Positions 40,544 to 49,933 of a stretch of DNA of 64,000 nucleotides are shown here, in pieces. Numbering within the stretch: the first letter of the stretch is position 1; each line of letters begins with the position of its first letter. Source of the stretch: Paraburkholderia phenazinium. GTDB taxonomy: Bacteria > Pseudomonadota > Gammaproteobacteria > Burkholderiales > Burkholderiaceae. The notes beneath the pieces are model-generated. The model worked only from the letters and a program-made list of their open reading frames with translations, did no database searches and was not told the origin of the DNA. The DNA is taken from assembly GCF_900141745.1 (NCBI RefSeq), contig NZ_FSRM01000001.1:806001-870000 (forward strand), in the 5' to 3' direction. A program made the translations under genes and the position numbers.

Positions 40544-41572
40544 ATGAACTACGAACCTCACGATTCGCAGGACGATGCCTCCGGCACCGTGCCTTTCGCC
40601 CGGCTTAAGCCGGAGTGCGTGCTCGACGCTATCGACAGCGTGCTGAGCACGGTTGGCGTGCGCACCGATGGCCGCATGCTGCCGCTCAACAGCTACGAGA
40701 ACCGCGTCTATCAGATCGGCGTCGAGGACGGCCCGCCCGTTGTCGCGAAGTTCTACCGGCCCGAGCGCTGGACCGACGAAGCGATTCTCGAAGAGCATGC
40801 GTTTGTGGCCGAACTGGTGGAGCGCGAGATTCCGGCGGTGCCCGCGCGCGTCTTCGAAGGCCGCACGCTGCACACGTTCGACGGTTTTCGCTTTTCGATC
40901 TTCGAGCGGCGAGGCGGTCGCGCCCCGGATCTCGACCGGCGCGATACGCTCGAATGGCTGGGCCGCTTTATCGGCCGCATCCACGCCGTGGGACAGACGC
41001 GGGATTACACCGCACGACCTACGCTCGACATTCAGACCTTCGGCTATGAGCCGCGCGATTTCCTGCTGTCGCAACGCTTCGTTCCCGACGATGTGCGCAC
41101 GGCGTGGGAGACGGTGATCAACCTGGCGCTCGAAGGCGTGGAACAGGCATTCGAGCGAGCGGGCGAAATCCGCGCTTTGCGTATGCATGGCGACTGCCAT
41201 CCGAGCAATGTGCTGTGGACCGATGCCGGTCCGCACTTCGTCGACTTCGACGATAGCCGCATGGGGCCGGCGGTACAGGATCTGTGGCTGTTGCTGCCGG
41301 GCGAGCGTGCGGAAGCGTCGCGCGCGCTCACCGATCTGCTGGCGGGATACGAAGACTTTTGCGAGTTCGAGCCGCGTGAGCTGTATCTGATCGAAGCGTT
41401 GCGCACGCTGCGGCTGATTCACTACCAGGCATGGCTGGCACGCCGCTGGGACGATCCCGCGTTTCCTGCGGCCTTTCCATGGTTCAACACGCAGCGCTAC
41501 TGGGAAGACCGTATTCTCGAGATGCGTGAGCAGCTTGGCGCGATGCAGGAGGGGCCGCTCTGGCCGGTATAG
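40544..41572 (+). CDS. srkA: Stress-response Ser/Thr kinase, SrkA/RdoA (YihE) family
   Basis: This 342-residue aminoglycoside-phosphotransferase-fold kinase has ATP-site segments YENRVYQIGVEDGPPVVAKFYRPERW (Lys in VVAKFY). Its catalytic loop is RMHGDCHPSNVLW (HGDxHxxN) and the metal Asp is in HFVDFDDSRMGPAVQDLW. E. coli SrkA counters stress-induced death through the Cpx/MazEF axis. DsbA, its usual neighbour in E. coli, is not present here. Confidence 0.9.
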   Translation: MNYEPHDSQDDASGTVPFARLKPECVLDAIDSVLSTVGVRTDGRMLPLNSYENRVYQIGVEDGPPVVAKFYRPERWTDEAILEEHAFVAELVEREIPAVPARVFEGRTLHTFDGFRFSIFERRGGRAPDLDRRDTLEWLGRFIGRIHAVGQTRDYTARPTLDIQTFGYEPRDFLLSQRFVPDDVRTAWETVINLALEGVEQAFERAGEIRALRMHGDCHPSNVLWTDAGPHFVDFDDSRMGPAVQDLWLLLPGERAEASRALTDLLAGYEDFCEFEPRELYLIEALRTLRLIHYQAWLARRWDDPAFPAAFPWFNTQRYWEDRILEMREQLGAMQEGPLWPV

Positions 41573-41603
41573 CCGCCCGTCGGCCCGTGCGGACCGCGGC
41601 GGT

Positions 41604-41939
41604 TCAGGCCGCTGCGTCTTTCGACGTAGACGGTCCGCCCACCGAACTGATCTTCACATCGCGATCGGCAAAGCGAGCGATCAAAACCAGTTCACCGCCC
41701 AACGCATGGATATGATCACGCAGGGTGGAGACGTACATGTCCGTTCGCTGCTCGAGCTTTGCGACGCTCGGTTGCTTCACGTTCATCACGGTTGCCAGAC
41801 CTTCCTGCGAAAAACCCATCGCACGACGCAATTCGGAGAGCGCCATTTCCGCGATCAGATCTTTGGTTGCCTGCTCCGATCGGGCACGCACTTCCGGTGA
41901 CAGTTGCGCGCGCAGTTCTGCATACTTTCTCGCCATCAT
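41604..41939 (-). CDS. XRE-family antitoxin (HigA-like) of a type II toxin-antitoxin pair
   Basis: An 111-residue protein with a Cro/CI helix-turn-helix: LSELRRAMGFSQEGLATVMNVKQPSVAKLEQRTDMYVSTLRDHIHALGGELVL. This matches the XRE antitoxins that accompany RelE/HigB-like toxins. AAGGAG lies 3 bases before ATG 41939 and 6 bases before a second ATG at 41936; the latter may be the true start. It lies downstream of the toxin, the reverse of canonical antitoxin-first order and typical of higBA. Confidence 0.85.
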   Translation of the reverse strand: MMARKYAELRAQLSPEVRARSEQATKDLIAEMALSELRRAMGFSQEGLATVMNVKQPSVAKLEQRTDMYVSTLRDHIHALGGELVLIARFADRDVKISSVGGPSTSKDAAA

Positions 41940-42294
41940 TGACTCCTTCTTGATCAAGTCGCGCCAGATGCGCGCCGTATAGGGCATCAGCACGCGGGAT
42001 ATTTATTGCGTACCAGCGATCCTTGCCGGTCTTGTCGCCACCGAGTAAAAGAATGCCGGTGCGCAGTGGGTCGAAGATGTACAGCACGCCGAAGGGCCTG
42101 CCTGCATGCTGGATTCTCAATTCGCGCATGCGGCTGTATTTCGAGCCCTTGACCTGGCTGCTGTGTGGGTAAGGCAAATGGGGTCCTACGTTTTCAAGCA
42201 ATCCAATTGCATTGTCGACTGAACCTTGCTCTTTCTCTGTCAAACCGTCCCACCACGCACCGAACATGTCGGTGTATTCAACGTCCCACGCCAT
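41716..42294 (-). CDS. RelE/HigB-type toxin with frame running into the antitoxin gene
   Basis: The N-terminal part (MAWDVEYTDMFGAWWDGLTEKEQGSVDNAIGLLENVGPHLPYPHSSQVKGSKYSRMRELRIQ...) is a HigB/phage Gp49-like RelE-superfamily toxin ending normally near ADALYGAHLARLDQEG. GGAGG eight bases before ATG 42294 sets the start. The frame has no stop there and continues about 75 residues in a different frame through the antitoxin coding region to 41716, giving 192 residues instead of about 115. Either a stop was lost or the extension is translated. The toxin domain itself looks intact. Confidence 0.7.
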   Translation of the reverse strand: MAWDVEYTDMFGAWWDGLTEKEQGSVDNAIGLLENVGPHLPYPHSSQVKGSKYSRMRELRIQHAGRPFGVLYIFDPLRTGILLLGGDKTGKDRWYAINIPRADALYGAHLARLDQEGVNDGEKVCRTARATVTGSACPIGAGNQRSDRGNGALRIASCDGFFAGRSGNRDEREATERRKARAANGHVRLHPA

Positions 42295-42309
42295 AAATAT
42301 AGCCTCCAT

Positions 42310-42339
42310 GGAATATTCCGTCAAAGGAATAATTGTCAA
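42310..42339 (-). promoter_or_regulatory. Candidate promoter/operator of the toxin-antitoxin operon
   Basis: On the minus strand TTGACA (42339-42334) is a perfect -35. The region downstream contains the inverted repeat ATTCC-N6-GGAAT (42315-42330) and the palindrome GGAATATTCC (42310-42319), overlapping where the -10 must be. This is the expected arrangement for autorepression by the XRE antitoxin. Confidence 0.5.
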
Positions 42340-42500
42340 TTTATGTGCACGGAACGCGGCGGCCGAAAGCGACGTCGCAACGACTTGCGCGACGAACGTT
42401 TCGTCCGGCCACGGACGAGCCGTGCATGAGGCCATGCTATGGATTTGCGGGTGGGATACCAGTCAGCCGAATGGCTAACGTTGAAGAGGATTGCGAACGA

Positions 42501-43523
42501 CTACACGCTGCAAGCCGTTCCGCCGCTCGCAGCGATTTCCCGTGCGGCCTTCGCGCCCTCAACCTGCAGCAGCGTGGGCAGCGAAACGCCATTCTTGGCA
42601 GCCGTCACTTCGGCGAGAATCGATACGGCGATCTCCGGCGGCGTCCGGCTACCGATATAGATGCCCACCGGCCCGTGCAACCGGGCCAGTTCCGTATCGT
42701 TCAGATCGAACTCCTTGAGCCGTTCGCGGCGGGCCGCGTTGTTGCGCCGCGAGCCCAGTGCGCCGACGTAGAACGCGGGTGTTTTCAAGGCCTCCATGAG
42801 CGCGAGGTCGTCGAGCTTCGGATCGTGCGTCAGCGCAATGACAGCGCAACGTTCGTCGAGCTTCATCTCGAGCACTGTGTCGTCGGGCATTGTGCGGACG
42901 ATCTTCGTGCCGGGTATATCCCATTCGTCGGTGTACTCTTCGCGCGGATCGCAGACGGTCACCTGATAGTCGAGCCCCACCGCAATGTGGCAGAGATAGC
43001 GCGACAATTGCCCCGCGCCGATTACCAGCATCCGGTAGCGTGGCCCGTGGATCGTCAACAGGCGCTCGCCGTCGAAGTCGACGCCATCTGTGGCCTGCGC
43101 GGGTCCGAGTTGTACCGCGCCGGTTGTCATATCGAGGCGTCGCGCGAGCAGCCGGCCGTTTTCCACCGAGTCGCACAATTCAGCGATCAGGCTTGCCTTG
43201 CTGAGCGGCTCAAGCACCAACTGGATCGTGCCGCCGCAAGGCAGTCCGAAGCGATGCGCTTCCTCCGCCGAGATGCCGTACTTAACCGCCTCAGGCACAT
43301 TCTGTTCGATGCCGCGTTGCCGCACGCGTTCGATCAGGTCGTCCTCAATGCAGCCGCCCGACACCGATCCCACCACGAGGCCATCGTCGCGCACGGCGAG
43401 CATGGCGCCTTCAGGACGGGGCGAAGAGCCCCACGTTTTCACCACCGTCACCAGTAGCGCGCGATGTCCCTGTTCGAGCCAGCGTGCACTGGACTTCAGG
43501 ACTTCGAGATCCACGCTGTCCAT
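42501..43523 (-). CDS. XdhC/CoxF-family molybdenum-enzyme maturation protein
   Basis: A 340-residue XdhC-family protein with the N-terminal XdhC domain (WLEQGHRALLVTVVKTWGSSPRPEGAML, SVSGGCIEDDLIERVR) and a C-terminal Rossmann domain (MLVIGAGQLSRYL, VCDPREEYTDEW). It ends in a TPPEIAVSILAEVTA segment. Such proteins bind the molybdenum cofactor and help to load or sulfurate it in molybdenum hydroxylases. It is the last gene of the cox operon, overlapping coxG by 28 bases. Confidence 0.9.
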   Translation of the reverse strand: MDSVDLEVLKSSARWLEQGHRALLVTVVKTWGSSPRPEGAMLAVRDDGLVVGSVSGGCIEDDLIERVRQRGIEQNVPEAVKYGISAEEAHRFGLPCGGTIQLVLEPLSKASLIAELCDSVENGRLLARRLDMTTGAVQLGPAQATDGVDFDGERLLTIHGPRYRMLVIGAGQLSRYLCHIAVGLDYQVTVCDPREEYTDEWDIPGTKIVRTMPDDTVLEMKLDERCAVIALTHDPKLDDLALMEALKTPAFYVGALGSRRNNAARRERLKEFDLNDTELARLHGPVGIYIGSRTPPEIAVSILAEVTAAKNGVSLPTLLQVEGAKAAREIAASGGTACSV

Positions 43524-44068
43524 GATTTCTTCCTTTTCGTCTGATCTTCGCCGGATGCTGCATCGGCGTCGTCGTTTGATGCTGTGTCTGCGGCCGCTGC
43601 AGTTTCGGCTGCGGCGTCTCCGCCGCCGCCGCTCACCTGCGCGATGAACCGCTTGAAAAATTCGCCGGCCAGCTTGCGCGCGGCACCGTCGACGAGCCGT
43701 GAGCCGATTTGCGCCAGCTTGCCGCCGACCTGCGCGCTCGCGGTGTACGTCAGCTTCGTCGCCTCGGCGCCTTCGGATTCGAGCACGACGCGCGCGCTGC
43801 CTTTGCCGAAGCCCGCCACGCCGCCCTGACCCTCGAAGACGATGGTATACGTCTGCGGCGCGTCGATATCGGTCAGCAGCATACGCCCTTTGAAGCGAGC
43901 CTTCACGGGACCGACCGACGCGCTCATCGAGAGCGCAAACGCATTCTCGCCGTCTGCCTCGATGCTCTCGCAACCGGGAATCGACGCGCGCAGGACGGCG
44001 GTGTCGTTCAGCGCTTCCCACGTGCGTTGCTGCGAGATGGGTAGCGTATAGCTTTCGGTCAATTCCAT
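43496..44068 (-). CDS. coxG: CoxG-family SRPBCC protein
   Basis: A 190-residue protein with a CoxG/SRPBCC fold: MELTESYTLPISQQRTWEALNDTAVLRASIPGCESIE, SASVGPVKARFKGRMLL, and GKLAQIGSRLVDGAARKLAGEFFKRF near the end of the fold. CoxG is thought to anchor or recruit CO dehydrogenase at the membrane in Oligotropha. Here the C-terminal tail is acidic and then Lys-rich (KRKKSWTAWISKS), not an obvious transmembrane helix. It overlaps the coxE 3' end by 10 bases. Confidence 0.88.
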   Translation of the reverse strand: MELTESYTLPISQQRTWEALNDTAVLRASIPGCESIEADGENAFALSMSASVGPVKARFKGRMLLTDIDAPQTYTIVFEGQGGVAGFGKGSARVVLESEGAEATKLTYTASAQVGGKLAQIGSRLVDGAARKLAGEFFKRFIAQVSGGGGDAAAETAAAADTASNDDADAASGEDQTKRKKSWTAWISKS

Positions 44069-45306
44069 TGCCTGACTCCTGCCTGGGTGCCGGCCGCATT
44101 AGTCGCGCGAGGTGTGCGCGTCAGCTGCGCCAGATCGCGACCAAACGCAGCCAGACTATCGAGATTATGAACCGGACGGTGCGCATCGACATGCGGAAGG
44201 ATCGCCTGTATGCCGCGAGCTTTCGCAGAGAAGCCGCTGTATCGAAGTAACGGGTTGAGCCAGACGATGCGGTGGGCGAAGCGGTGCAGACGGGCCATTT
44301 CCGTGTCGAGCATGTCGATGGCCTCGTGGTCGAGACCGTCGGTGACGAGCAGCACAGTTGCCCTGCCGGTCAGCACGCGGCGTGCCCAGCGCCGGTTAAA
44401 TTCGGCGAGCGCGGCGCCGATGCGCGTGCCGCCCGACCAGTCCAAGACCTGATCGGCAATTGTCGCGATCGCCACGTCGGGATCGCGCTCGCGCAGCGCA
44501 CGCGTCGCGTTGGTGAGGCGTGTACCGAACAGGAACACCTGAAGCCGCTCGCGCGATTGCAACAACGCGTGACAAAAATACAGCACCGCGCGCGAGTACG
44601 CACTCATCGATCCGGAGATGTCCAGCAGCAGCACGAGCGGCGGTTTGCGCTCGACGACCGCGCGGTATTTCCACACCGTCCAGTCGCCACCCGAGCGTAC
44701 CGCGTGGCGTGCGCTGGCGCGCAGGTCCGCATGGGTGCCGCGCGAGGCAGCCTTGAGGCGGCGAGTCGGTTCGGTGGCGAGCGGCAGACGGTGGGCGCGA
44801 ATCACATGGCGCAGCGTGCGCCATTCGTCGGCGCTGAGGGTATCGAAGTCGCGGTGGCGCAGACGCTCCTCAGCGCTGAAGGTGACATGAGCGTGCAGTT
44901 CGCGCTGCTCGGTTTCGGATTTGGCGTGCGTGTTACGCGAGCCGGGCGGACGTGCGGCGAGCGCATCGGCGAGGCGGTTGTTGCGCTTGGGCGGCGGCAG
45001 GCCGTCGCGCACTTTGGGCAATAGCAGCGCGCGCAACTTGCCTTCCCAGTCGGGATCGCGCCAGAACAGATTGAAGGCGGCGTTGAAGGTTTCGCGTTCG
45101 TCGGGTGCGGAGACGAGCAGGGCGGCGAGCGCGGCGCGCACGTCATCGCGGCGCTCGAGGTCGACCCACTGCAAGGCGGCGATGGCGTCGACCGCCTGTG
45201 CGGGAGACATCGGCAGCCCCGCGCCGCGCAATACGCGCACGAAATGAACGACGTTGTGCGCGAGCGTGGGCGGCGGTCCATTATCAGGATTCCTGTTCAT
45301 TGCCAT
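44059..45306 (-). CDS. coxE: VWA-domain protein, CoxE type
   Basis: A 415-residue von Willebrand factor A protein with the MIDAS motif DISGS (Asp229) and a later VLLVTDGLDH segment. The N-terminal half (AHNVVHFVRVLRGAGLPMSPAQAVDA) is typical of CoxE. CoxE pairs with the MoxR-type AAA+ CoxD in maturing the Mo/Cu or Mo site of CO dehydrogenases. The ATG at 45306 overlaps the moxR stop (TAATG), so the pair is tightly coupled; ATG 45300 is the alternative. Confidence 0.9.
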   Translation of the reverse strand: MAMNRNPDNGPPPTLAHNVVHFVRVLRGAGLPMSPAQAVDAIAALQWVDLERRDDVRAALAALLVSAPDERETFNAAFNLFWRDPDWEGKLRALLLPKVRDGLPPPKRNNRLADALAARPPGSRNTHAKSETEQRELHAHVTFSAEERLRHRDFDTLSADEWRTLRHVIRAHRLPLATEPTRRLKAASRGTHADLRASARHAVRSGGDWTVWKYRAVVERKPPLVLLLDISGSMSAYSRAVLYFCHALLQSRERLQVFLFGTRLTNATRALRERDPDVAIATIADQVLDWSGGTRIGAALAEFNRRWARRVLTGRATVLLVTDGLDHEAIDMLDTEMARLHRFAHRIVWLNPLLRYSGFSAKARGIQAILPHVDAHRPVHNLDSLAAFGRDLAQLTRTPRATNAAGTQAGVRQWN

Positions 45307-46193
45307 TACCCCGGCACTGCCAGACACTTCGCTATCTGTGCCGCGTCGATCCGCGCCAGATCGTCCTGATACTTGAGCAACACGCCGAGCGTGTCCTGCA
45401 CCGATTGCGGATCGAGTTCTGTGACGCTCAATGCGGCCAGCGCGCGGCACCAGTCGATTGTTTCCGCAATCCCCGGGGCCTTGAACAGGTCCATGCCGCG
45501 CAACTGATGCACGAAGTCGACCGCGCGCTTTTGCAGTTCCGCGCTGGTCTGCGGCGCGCGCGCGGCGACGATCGCCAGTTCGCGATCGCGCTCCGGATAG
45601 CCGATCCATTGATACAGGCAGCGGCGCTTCAACGCGTCGTGCACTTCGCGCGTGCGGTTCGAGGTCATCACGACGAGCGGCGGCTGCTCCGCGCGCACCG
45701 TGCCGTATTCCGGAATCGACACCTGAAAGTCCGACAGCAGTTCGAGCAGGAACGCTTCGAACGGTTCGTCGGCGCGGTCGATCTCGTCTATCAGCAGCAC
45801 CCGGCGTGCACCGGGGTGCTGTTCGTCGGGCATCAGCGCCTGCAACAACGGACGCTTGAGCAGGAATTCGCTGCGATATAGCGTGTCGTTACCGGGGCGC
45901 TCGCCAGCGGCTTCGGCGAGCCTCAGCGCCATGATCTGACGCGGATAGTCCCACTCGTAGAGCGCGCTGGCCGTATCGAGCCCCTCGTAGCATTGCAGCC
46001 GCAACATCGACGTGCCGAGCAGACCAGCGGCGGCCTTGGCCAGTTCGGTTTTGCCGACCCCCGGCTCGCCTTCGACAAACAACGGCCGCTCCATGCGCAA
46101 CGCAAGGAACAGCGCGGTCGCCAGTTCGCGGTTCGCGAAATAGCTTTGGGCGGCGAGCTGGGCGAGGGTGTCGTCGATTGAAGCGGGCTGCAT
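45306..46193 (-). CDS. coxD: MoxR-family AAA+ ATPase, CoxD type
   Basis: A 295-residue MoxR-type AAA+ ATPase with Walker A GEPGVGKTE (42-50), Walker B LLIDEIDRAD (133-142) and sensor 1 VVMTSNRTREVHDALKRRC. In CO-dehydrogenase clusters CoxD is an ATP-driven chaperone assembling the metal cluster with CoxE. It lies 28 bases after coxM and is coupled to coxE. Confidence 0.92.
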   Translation of the reverse strand: MQPASIDDTLAQLAAQSYFANRELATALFLALRMERPLFVEGEPGVGKTELAKAAAGLLGTSMLRLQCYEGLDTASALYEWDYPRQIMALRLAEAAGERPGNDTLYRSEFLLKRPLLQALMPDEQHPGARRVLLIDEIDRADEPFEAFLLELLSDFQVSIPEYGTVRAEQPPLVVMTSNRTREVHDALKRRCLYQWIGYPERDRELAIVAARAPQTSAELQKRAVDFVHQLRGMDLFKAPGIAETIDWCRALAALSVTELDPQSVQDTLGVLLKYQDDLARIDAAQIAKCLAVPG

Positions 46194-46221
46194 GATTCTC
46201 CTGAGGGCGTACGCCCTCGCA

Positions 46222-47019
46222 CTAACCGTTCGCTGTCGCCACCGCGCGCGCCGTCAGCACCGGAATCAGATGCGCCCGATACTCGGCGCTCGCGTGCATG
46301 TCGGTGTTCAGCTCATCCGCGGAGACCGTCACCGCTCGCGCCGCCGCTGGCGTGAAGTCCGCCGTGAGCGCGCTTTCCAGCTCGGCCGCGCGAAACACCG
46401 ATGCCGCCGCGCCCGTCACTGCCACCCGCACGCCATCTGCGCGTTTTGCGACGAACACACCGACCAGCGCAAAGTGTGAAGCGGGATTGCGGAATTTCTC
46501 ATAGGCGCTGCGTTCGGCTACGGGAAACTCGATCGCGGTGATCAGTTCGTCGGGCGCGAGCGCGGTCTCGTACATGCCGACAAAGAAGTCGTCAGCTGTG
46601 ATGCGGCGCCGGTCAGTGACAATTGTCGCGCCCAACGCGAGCGTCGCAGCCGGATAGCACGCAGCCGGATCGTTGTTCGCGAGGGAACCGCCAATCGTCC
46701 CTAGCGCGCGCACCTGACGGTCGCCGATATGGCTGGCGAGGCTGGCGAGCCCCGGCAATACGCGCTGGATCTCGGCGTGTTCTGCGACATCCGCGTGGCA
46801 GACGGCAGCGCCTACGGTCACGGTGTTGGCGTCGACGCGAATCTCCTTGAGGGCGGCGATACGCGTGATGTCGATCAGTCTGGAGGGCTGTGCGAGGCGC
46901 AGACGCATCGTGGGCAGCAGACTCTGGCCGCCGGCGAGAAATTTGGCGTCGCTGTCACCGGCGAGCGCTGCGACCGCCGCTTTCGGATCGGCCGCACGTT
47001 GGTAGTCGAATGTGTACAT
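46222..47019 (-). CDS. coxM: CoxM-like FAD-binding subunit of a molybdenum hydroxylase
   Basis: A 265-residue medium subunit with both FAD motifs, AGGQSLLPTMRLRLAQPSRLID (about 31-52) and TIGGSLANNDPAACYPA (about 110-126). FAD accepts electrons from the [2Fe-2S] subunit and passes them to the respiratory chain. It begins 15 bases after the coxL stop, in the SLM order seen for form II clusters. Confidence 0.92.
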   Translation of the reverse strand: MYTFDYQRAADPKAAVAALAGDSDAKFLAGGQSLLPTMRLRLAQPSRLIDITRIAALKEIRVDANTVTVGAAVCHADVAEHAEIQRVLPGLASLASHIGDRQVRALGTIGGSLANNDPAACYPAATLALGATIVTDRRRITADDFFVGMYETALAPDELITAIEFPVAERSAYEKFRNPASHFALVGVFVAKRADGVRVAVTGAAASVFRAAELESALTADFTPAAARAVTVSADELNTDMHASAEYRAHLIPVLTARAVATANG

Positions 47020-47034
47020 GTCGGCTTGCTCCGG

Positions 47035-49416
47035 TCAGGGTTGTTGCGCAGCGTGGATGGCGGCCCACACGCGATGCGGCGTCGCGGGCATTTGCAGATC
47101 CGTCACGCCGAGCGGCGCGAGCGCATCGATGATCGCGTTGATCACCGCCGGCGGCGAGCCGATGGCTCCTGCTTCGCCACAGCCCTTCACGCCGAGCGGA
47201 TTGTGCGTGCACGGCGTGCCCTTGGCGGTTTCCACTGTGAAGCTCGGCAAGTCGGAGGCGCGCGGCATTGCATAGTCCATATATGAACCCGTCAGCAACT
47301 GGCCGCTCTCGTTGTCATACACGCAGCGTTCGAGCATCGCCTGGCCGATCCCCTGACCCAGGCCACCGTGCACCTGTCCCTCCACGATCATCGGATTGAT
47401 CACATTGCCGAAGTCGTCGACCGCAGTGAACTGCTGGATGCGGCACTCACCGGTGTCTGGATCGACCTCCACTTCGCAGATATAAGCACCAGCCGGATAG
47501 GTGAAATTGGTCGGATCGTAGAACGCGCTTTCGTCGAGGCCCGGTTCGAGCTTGTCGAGCGGATAGTTGTGCGGCACATATGCGGCGAGCGAGATATCGG
47601 CGAAGGCCTTGGTGCGGTCCGTGCCGGCGACGCGGAATATGCCGTCCTTGAACTCGATGTCTTCTGCCGCCGCTTCCAGCAGATGCGCCGCGATCTTTTT
47701 CGCTTTCGATTCGATCTTGTCGAGCGCTTTCATGATCGCGGAGCCGCCCACCGCAATCGAGCGAGAGCCGTACGTGCCCATGCCGAATGGAATACGGCCG
47801 GTGTCGCCGTGCACGATTTCGACGTTGTTCAATGGAATACCGAGCCGGTCCGCCACAACCTGGGCAAACGTCGTCTCATGCCCTTGACCGTGGCTATGCG
47901 AGCCGGTGAACACTGTTACCGAGCCGGTCGGGTGCACACGTACTTCACCCGCTTCGAACAACCCGGCCCGCGCGCCCAACGCGCCCGCGATGTTCGACGG
48001 TGCAAGTCCGCAGGCTTCGATGTAGCACGAGTAGCCGAGGCCACGCCGCTTGCCGTTTTGCTCCGAGGCCTGCTTGCGGGCTGCGAAACCCTTCACGTCA
48101 GCGAGTTCCAGCGCGCGGGCGAGGCAGGTTTCGTAATCGCCGGTGTCGTAGGTGAGGCCCACGGGCGTCGCATATGGGAACGAGCGAATGAAGTTGCGAC
48201 GGCGGATTTCCGCTGGATCGAGATTCATCTCGCGCGCTGCGGTTTCGACAAGCCGCTCCACCACATACGTGGCTTCTGGACGTCCGGCGCCGCGGTAGGC
48301 ATCGACGGGAACCGTGTTGGTGAAGACCGCCTTCACTTCGGCGTAGATCGCGGGCGTGGCGTACTGGCCGGCGAGCAGCGTCGCGTACAGGATGGTCGGC
48401 ACGCTCGAGGCGAACGTCGACAGGTACGCACCCATGTTCGCAATGGTGTGCACGCGCATGGCGAGGAATTTGCCGTCGGCGTCCATCGCCAGTTCGGCTT
48501 TCGTCACGTGGTCGCGGCCGTGCGCATCGGATATGAAGGCCTCCGAACGTTCGGCCGTCCACTTCACCGGCCGGCGGATTTTCTTCGATGCCCACGTGAG
48601 CGCGACATCTTCGGCATACAGAAAGATCTTCGAGCCGAAGCCGCCGCCGACATCCGGCGCAATCACGCGCAATTTCGATTCGGGCAGCGATAGCACGAAC
48701 GCGGCCATCAGCAGCCGCTCGACGTGCGGATTCTGGTTGGCCACATACACCGTGTAGCTGTCGTCCTGCGGCGACCAACTGGCGTTCACCGCACGCGGCT
48801 CGATGGCGTTCGGGATCAGGCGGTTGTTGACGATATCGAGCGTCGTCACGTGAGCGGCTTTCGCGAAGGCCGCGTCGGTGGCAGCCTTGTCGCCGTGGCC
48901 CCAGTTGTAGCAGACGTTGTCCGGCACTTCGTCGTGCACGGCCGGTTGACCCGGGTCAGCCGCGTGAGCGGTATCTACCGCGGCGGGCAGGACGTCGTAG
49001 TCCACTTCGATCAGCTCGGCCGCGTCTTTCGCCGCCTTCACCGAATCGGCGATCACTATCGCCACCTGGTCGCCGACGTGGCGTGCCTTGGTATGCGCAA
49101 TCACCGGATGGGGCGGTTCGTGCATCGGAGTGCCGTCGACGCTGTGGATCAGCCAGCCGCAGGGCAGGCCGCCCACGTTGTCGGCGGCCATATCCGCGCC
49201 GGTGAACACCGCCACGACGCCCGGCGATTGTTTCGCCGCGGCCGTATCGATGCTTTTGATCCGCGCGTGCGCATGCGGCGAGCGCAGGAACACAGCGTAG
49301 GTTTGCTGGGGCAGGACGACATCGTCGGTGTACTGTCCATTGCCGGTCAGGAACCGGTAGTCTTCCTTGCGCTGGACGGAGGCGCCAATCAGCGGATGCG
49401 GGTCGGGTGCGTTCAT
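47035..49416 (-). CDS. coxL: CoxL-like molybdopterin catalytic subunit, form II
   Basis: A 793-residue xanthine-oxidase-family large subunit ([78 protein letters not shown]). The active-site loop is AYRGAGR (373-379), the signature of form II; form I CO dehydrogenases have AYxCSFR with the copper-binding Cys. Form II enzymes are common in Burkholderiales and other soil bacteria, and their substrate is disputed: CO oxidation was not clearly shown. It sits 10 bases after coxS. Confidence 0.93.
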   Translation of the reverse strand: MNAPDPHPLIGASVQRKEDYRFLTGNGQYTDDVVLPQQTYAVFLRSPHAHARIKSIDTAAAKQSPGVVAVFTGADMAADNVGGLPCGWLIHSVDGTPMHEPPHPVIAHTKARHVGDQVAIVIADSVKAAKDAAELIEVDYDVLPAAVDTAHAADPGQPAVHDEVPDNVCYNWGHGDKAATDAAFAKAAHVTTLDIVNNRLIPNAIEPRAVNASWSPQDDSYTVYVANQNPHVERLLMAAFVLSLPESKLRVIAPDVGGGFGSKIFLYAEDVALTWASKKIRRPVKWTAERSEAFISDAHGRDHVTKAELAMDADGKFLAMRVHTIANMGAYLSTFASSVPTILYATLLAGQYATPAIYAEVKAVFTNTVPVDAYRGAGRPEATYVVERLVETAAREMNLDPAEIRRRNFIRSFPYATPVGLTYDTGDYETCLARALELADVKGFAARKQASEQNGKRRGLGYSCYIEACGLAPSNIAGALGARAGLFEAGEVRVHPTGSVTVFTGSHSHGQGHETTFAQVVADRLGIPLNNVEIVHGDTGRIPFGMGTYGSRSIAVGGSAIMKALDKIESKAKKIAAHLLEAAAEDIEFKDGIFRVAGTDRTKAFADISLAAYVPHNYPLDKLEPGLDESAFYDPTNFTYPAGAYICEVEVDPDTGECRIQQFTAVDDFGNVINPMIVEGQVHGGLGQGIGQAMLERCVYDNESGQLLTGSYMDYAMPRASDLPSFTVETAKGTPCTHNPLGVKGCGEAGAIGSPPAVINAIIDALAPLGVTDLQMPATPHRVWAAIHAAQQP

Positions 49417-49426
49417 CGTCGGCTCC

Positions 49427-49933
49427 TTAGGCGGTGACTTTGTCGGTCGCCAGACTGGCAGCGCCGGACTTCATGCCGGCGGCCCCTTCGAGCACGGCCT
49501 TGACGATGTTGTGATAGCCCGTACAGCGGCACAGGTTGCCGTCGAGCTGGGCGCGTACATCCGCTTCGGTGAGATCGGGTTGACATTGGACCAGCGAGGT
49601 CGCACTCATCACCATGCCCGGCGTACAGAAACCGCACTGCAAGCCGTGGCAGGCGCGGAAAGCGGTCTGCATGGGATGCAGCTCGCCGTCTTTGGCCAGT
49701 CCTTCGATGGTCGTGATCTCAGCGCCTTCAGCCTGCACGGCGAGGATATTGCACGATTTGATCGCGCGGCCGTTCAGATGAACCGTGCACGCGCCGCACT
49801 GGGCCGTGTCGCAGCCGATGTGCGTGCCGGTGAGCCGGAGTTGATCGCGCAGGAACTGGACAAGCAGGGTGTGAGGTTCGATTTCGGCGGTAACGGCTGT
49901 GCCGTTCACCGTCAGACTGATGCTGATCGCCAT
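49427..49933 (-). CDS. coxS: CoxS-like [2Fe-2S] subunit
   Basis: A 168-residue iron-sulfur subunit with the plant-type ferredoxin cysteines Cys41, 46, 49 and 61 ([22 protein letters not shown]) and the second cluster's Cys100, 103, 135 and 137 ([20 protein letters not shown]). It is the electron relay between the molybdopterin and FAD subunits. ATG 49933 has GGAGAC on the minus strand upstream. It is the first gene of the cox operon. Confidence 0.95.
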   Translation of the reverse strand: MAISISLTVNGTAVTAEIEPHTLLVQFLRDQLRLTGTHIGCDTAQCGACTVHLNGRAIKSCNILAVQAEGAEITTIEGLAKDGELHPMQTAFRACHGLQCGFCTPGMVMSATSLVQCQPDLTEADVRAQLDGNLCRCTGYHNIVKAVLEGAAGMKSGAASLATDKVTA

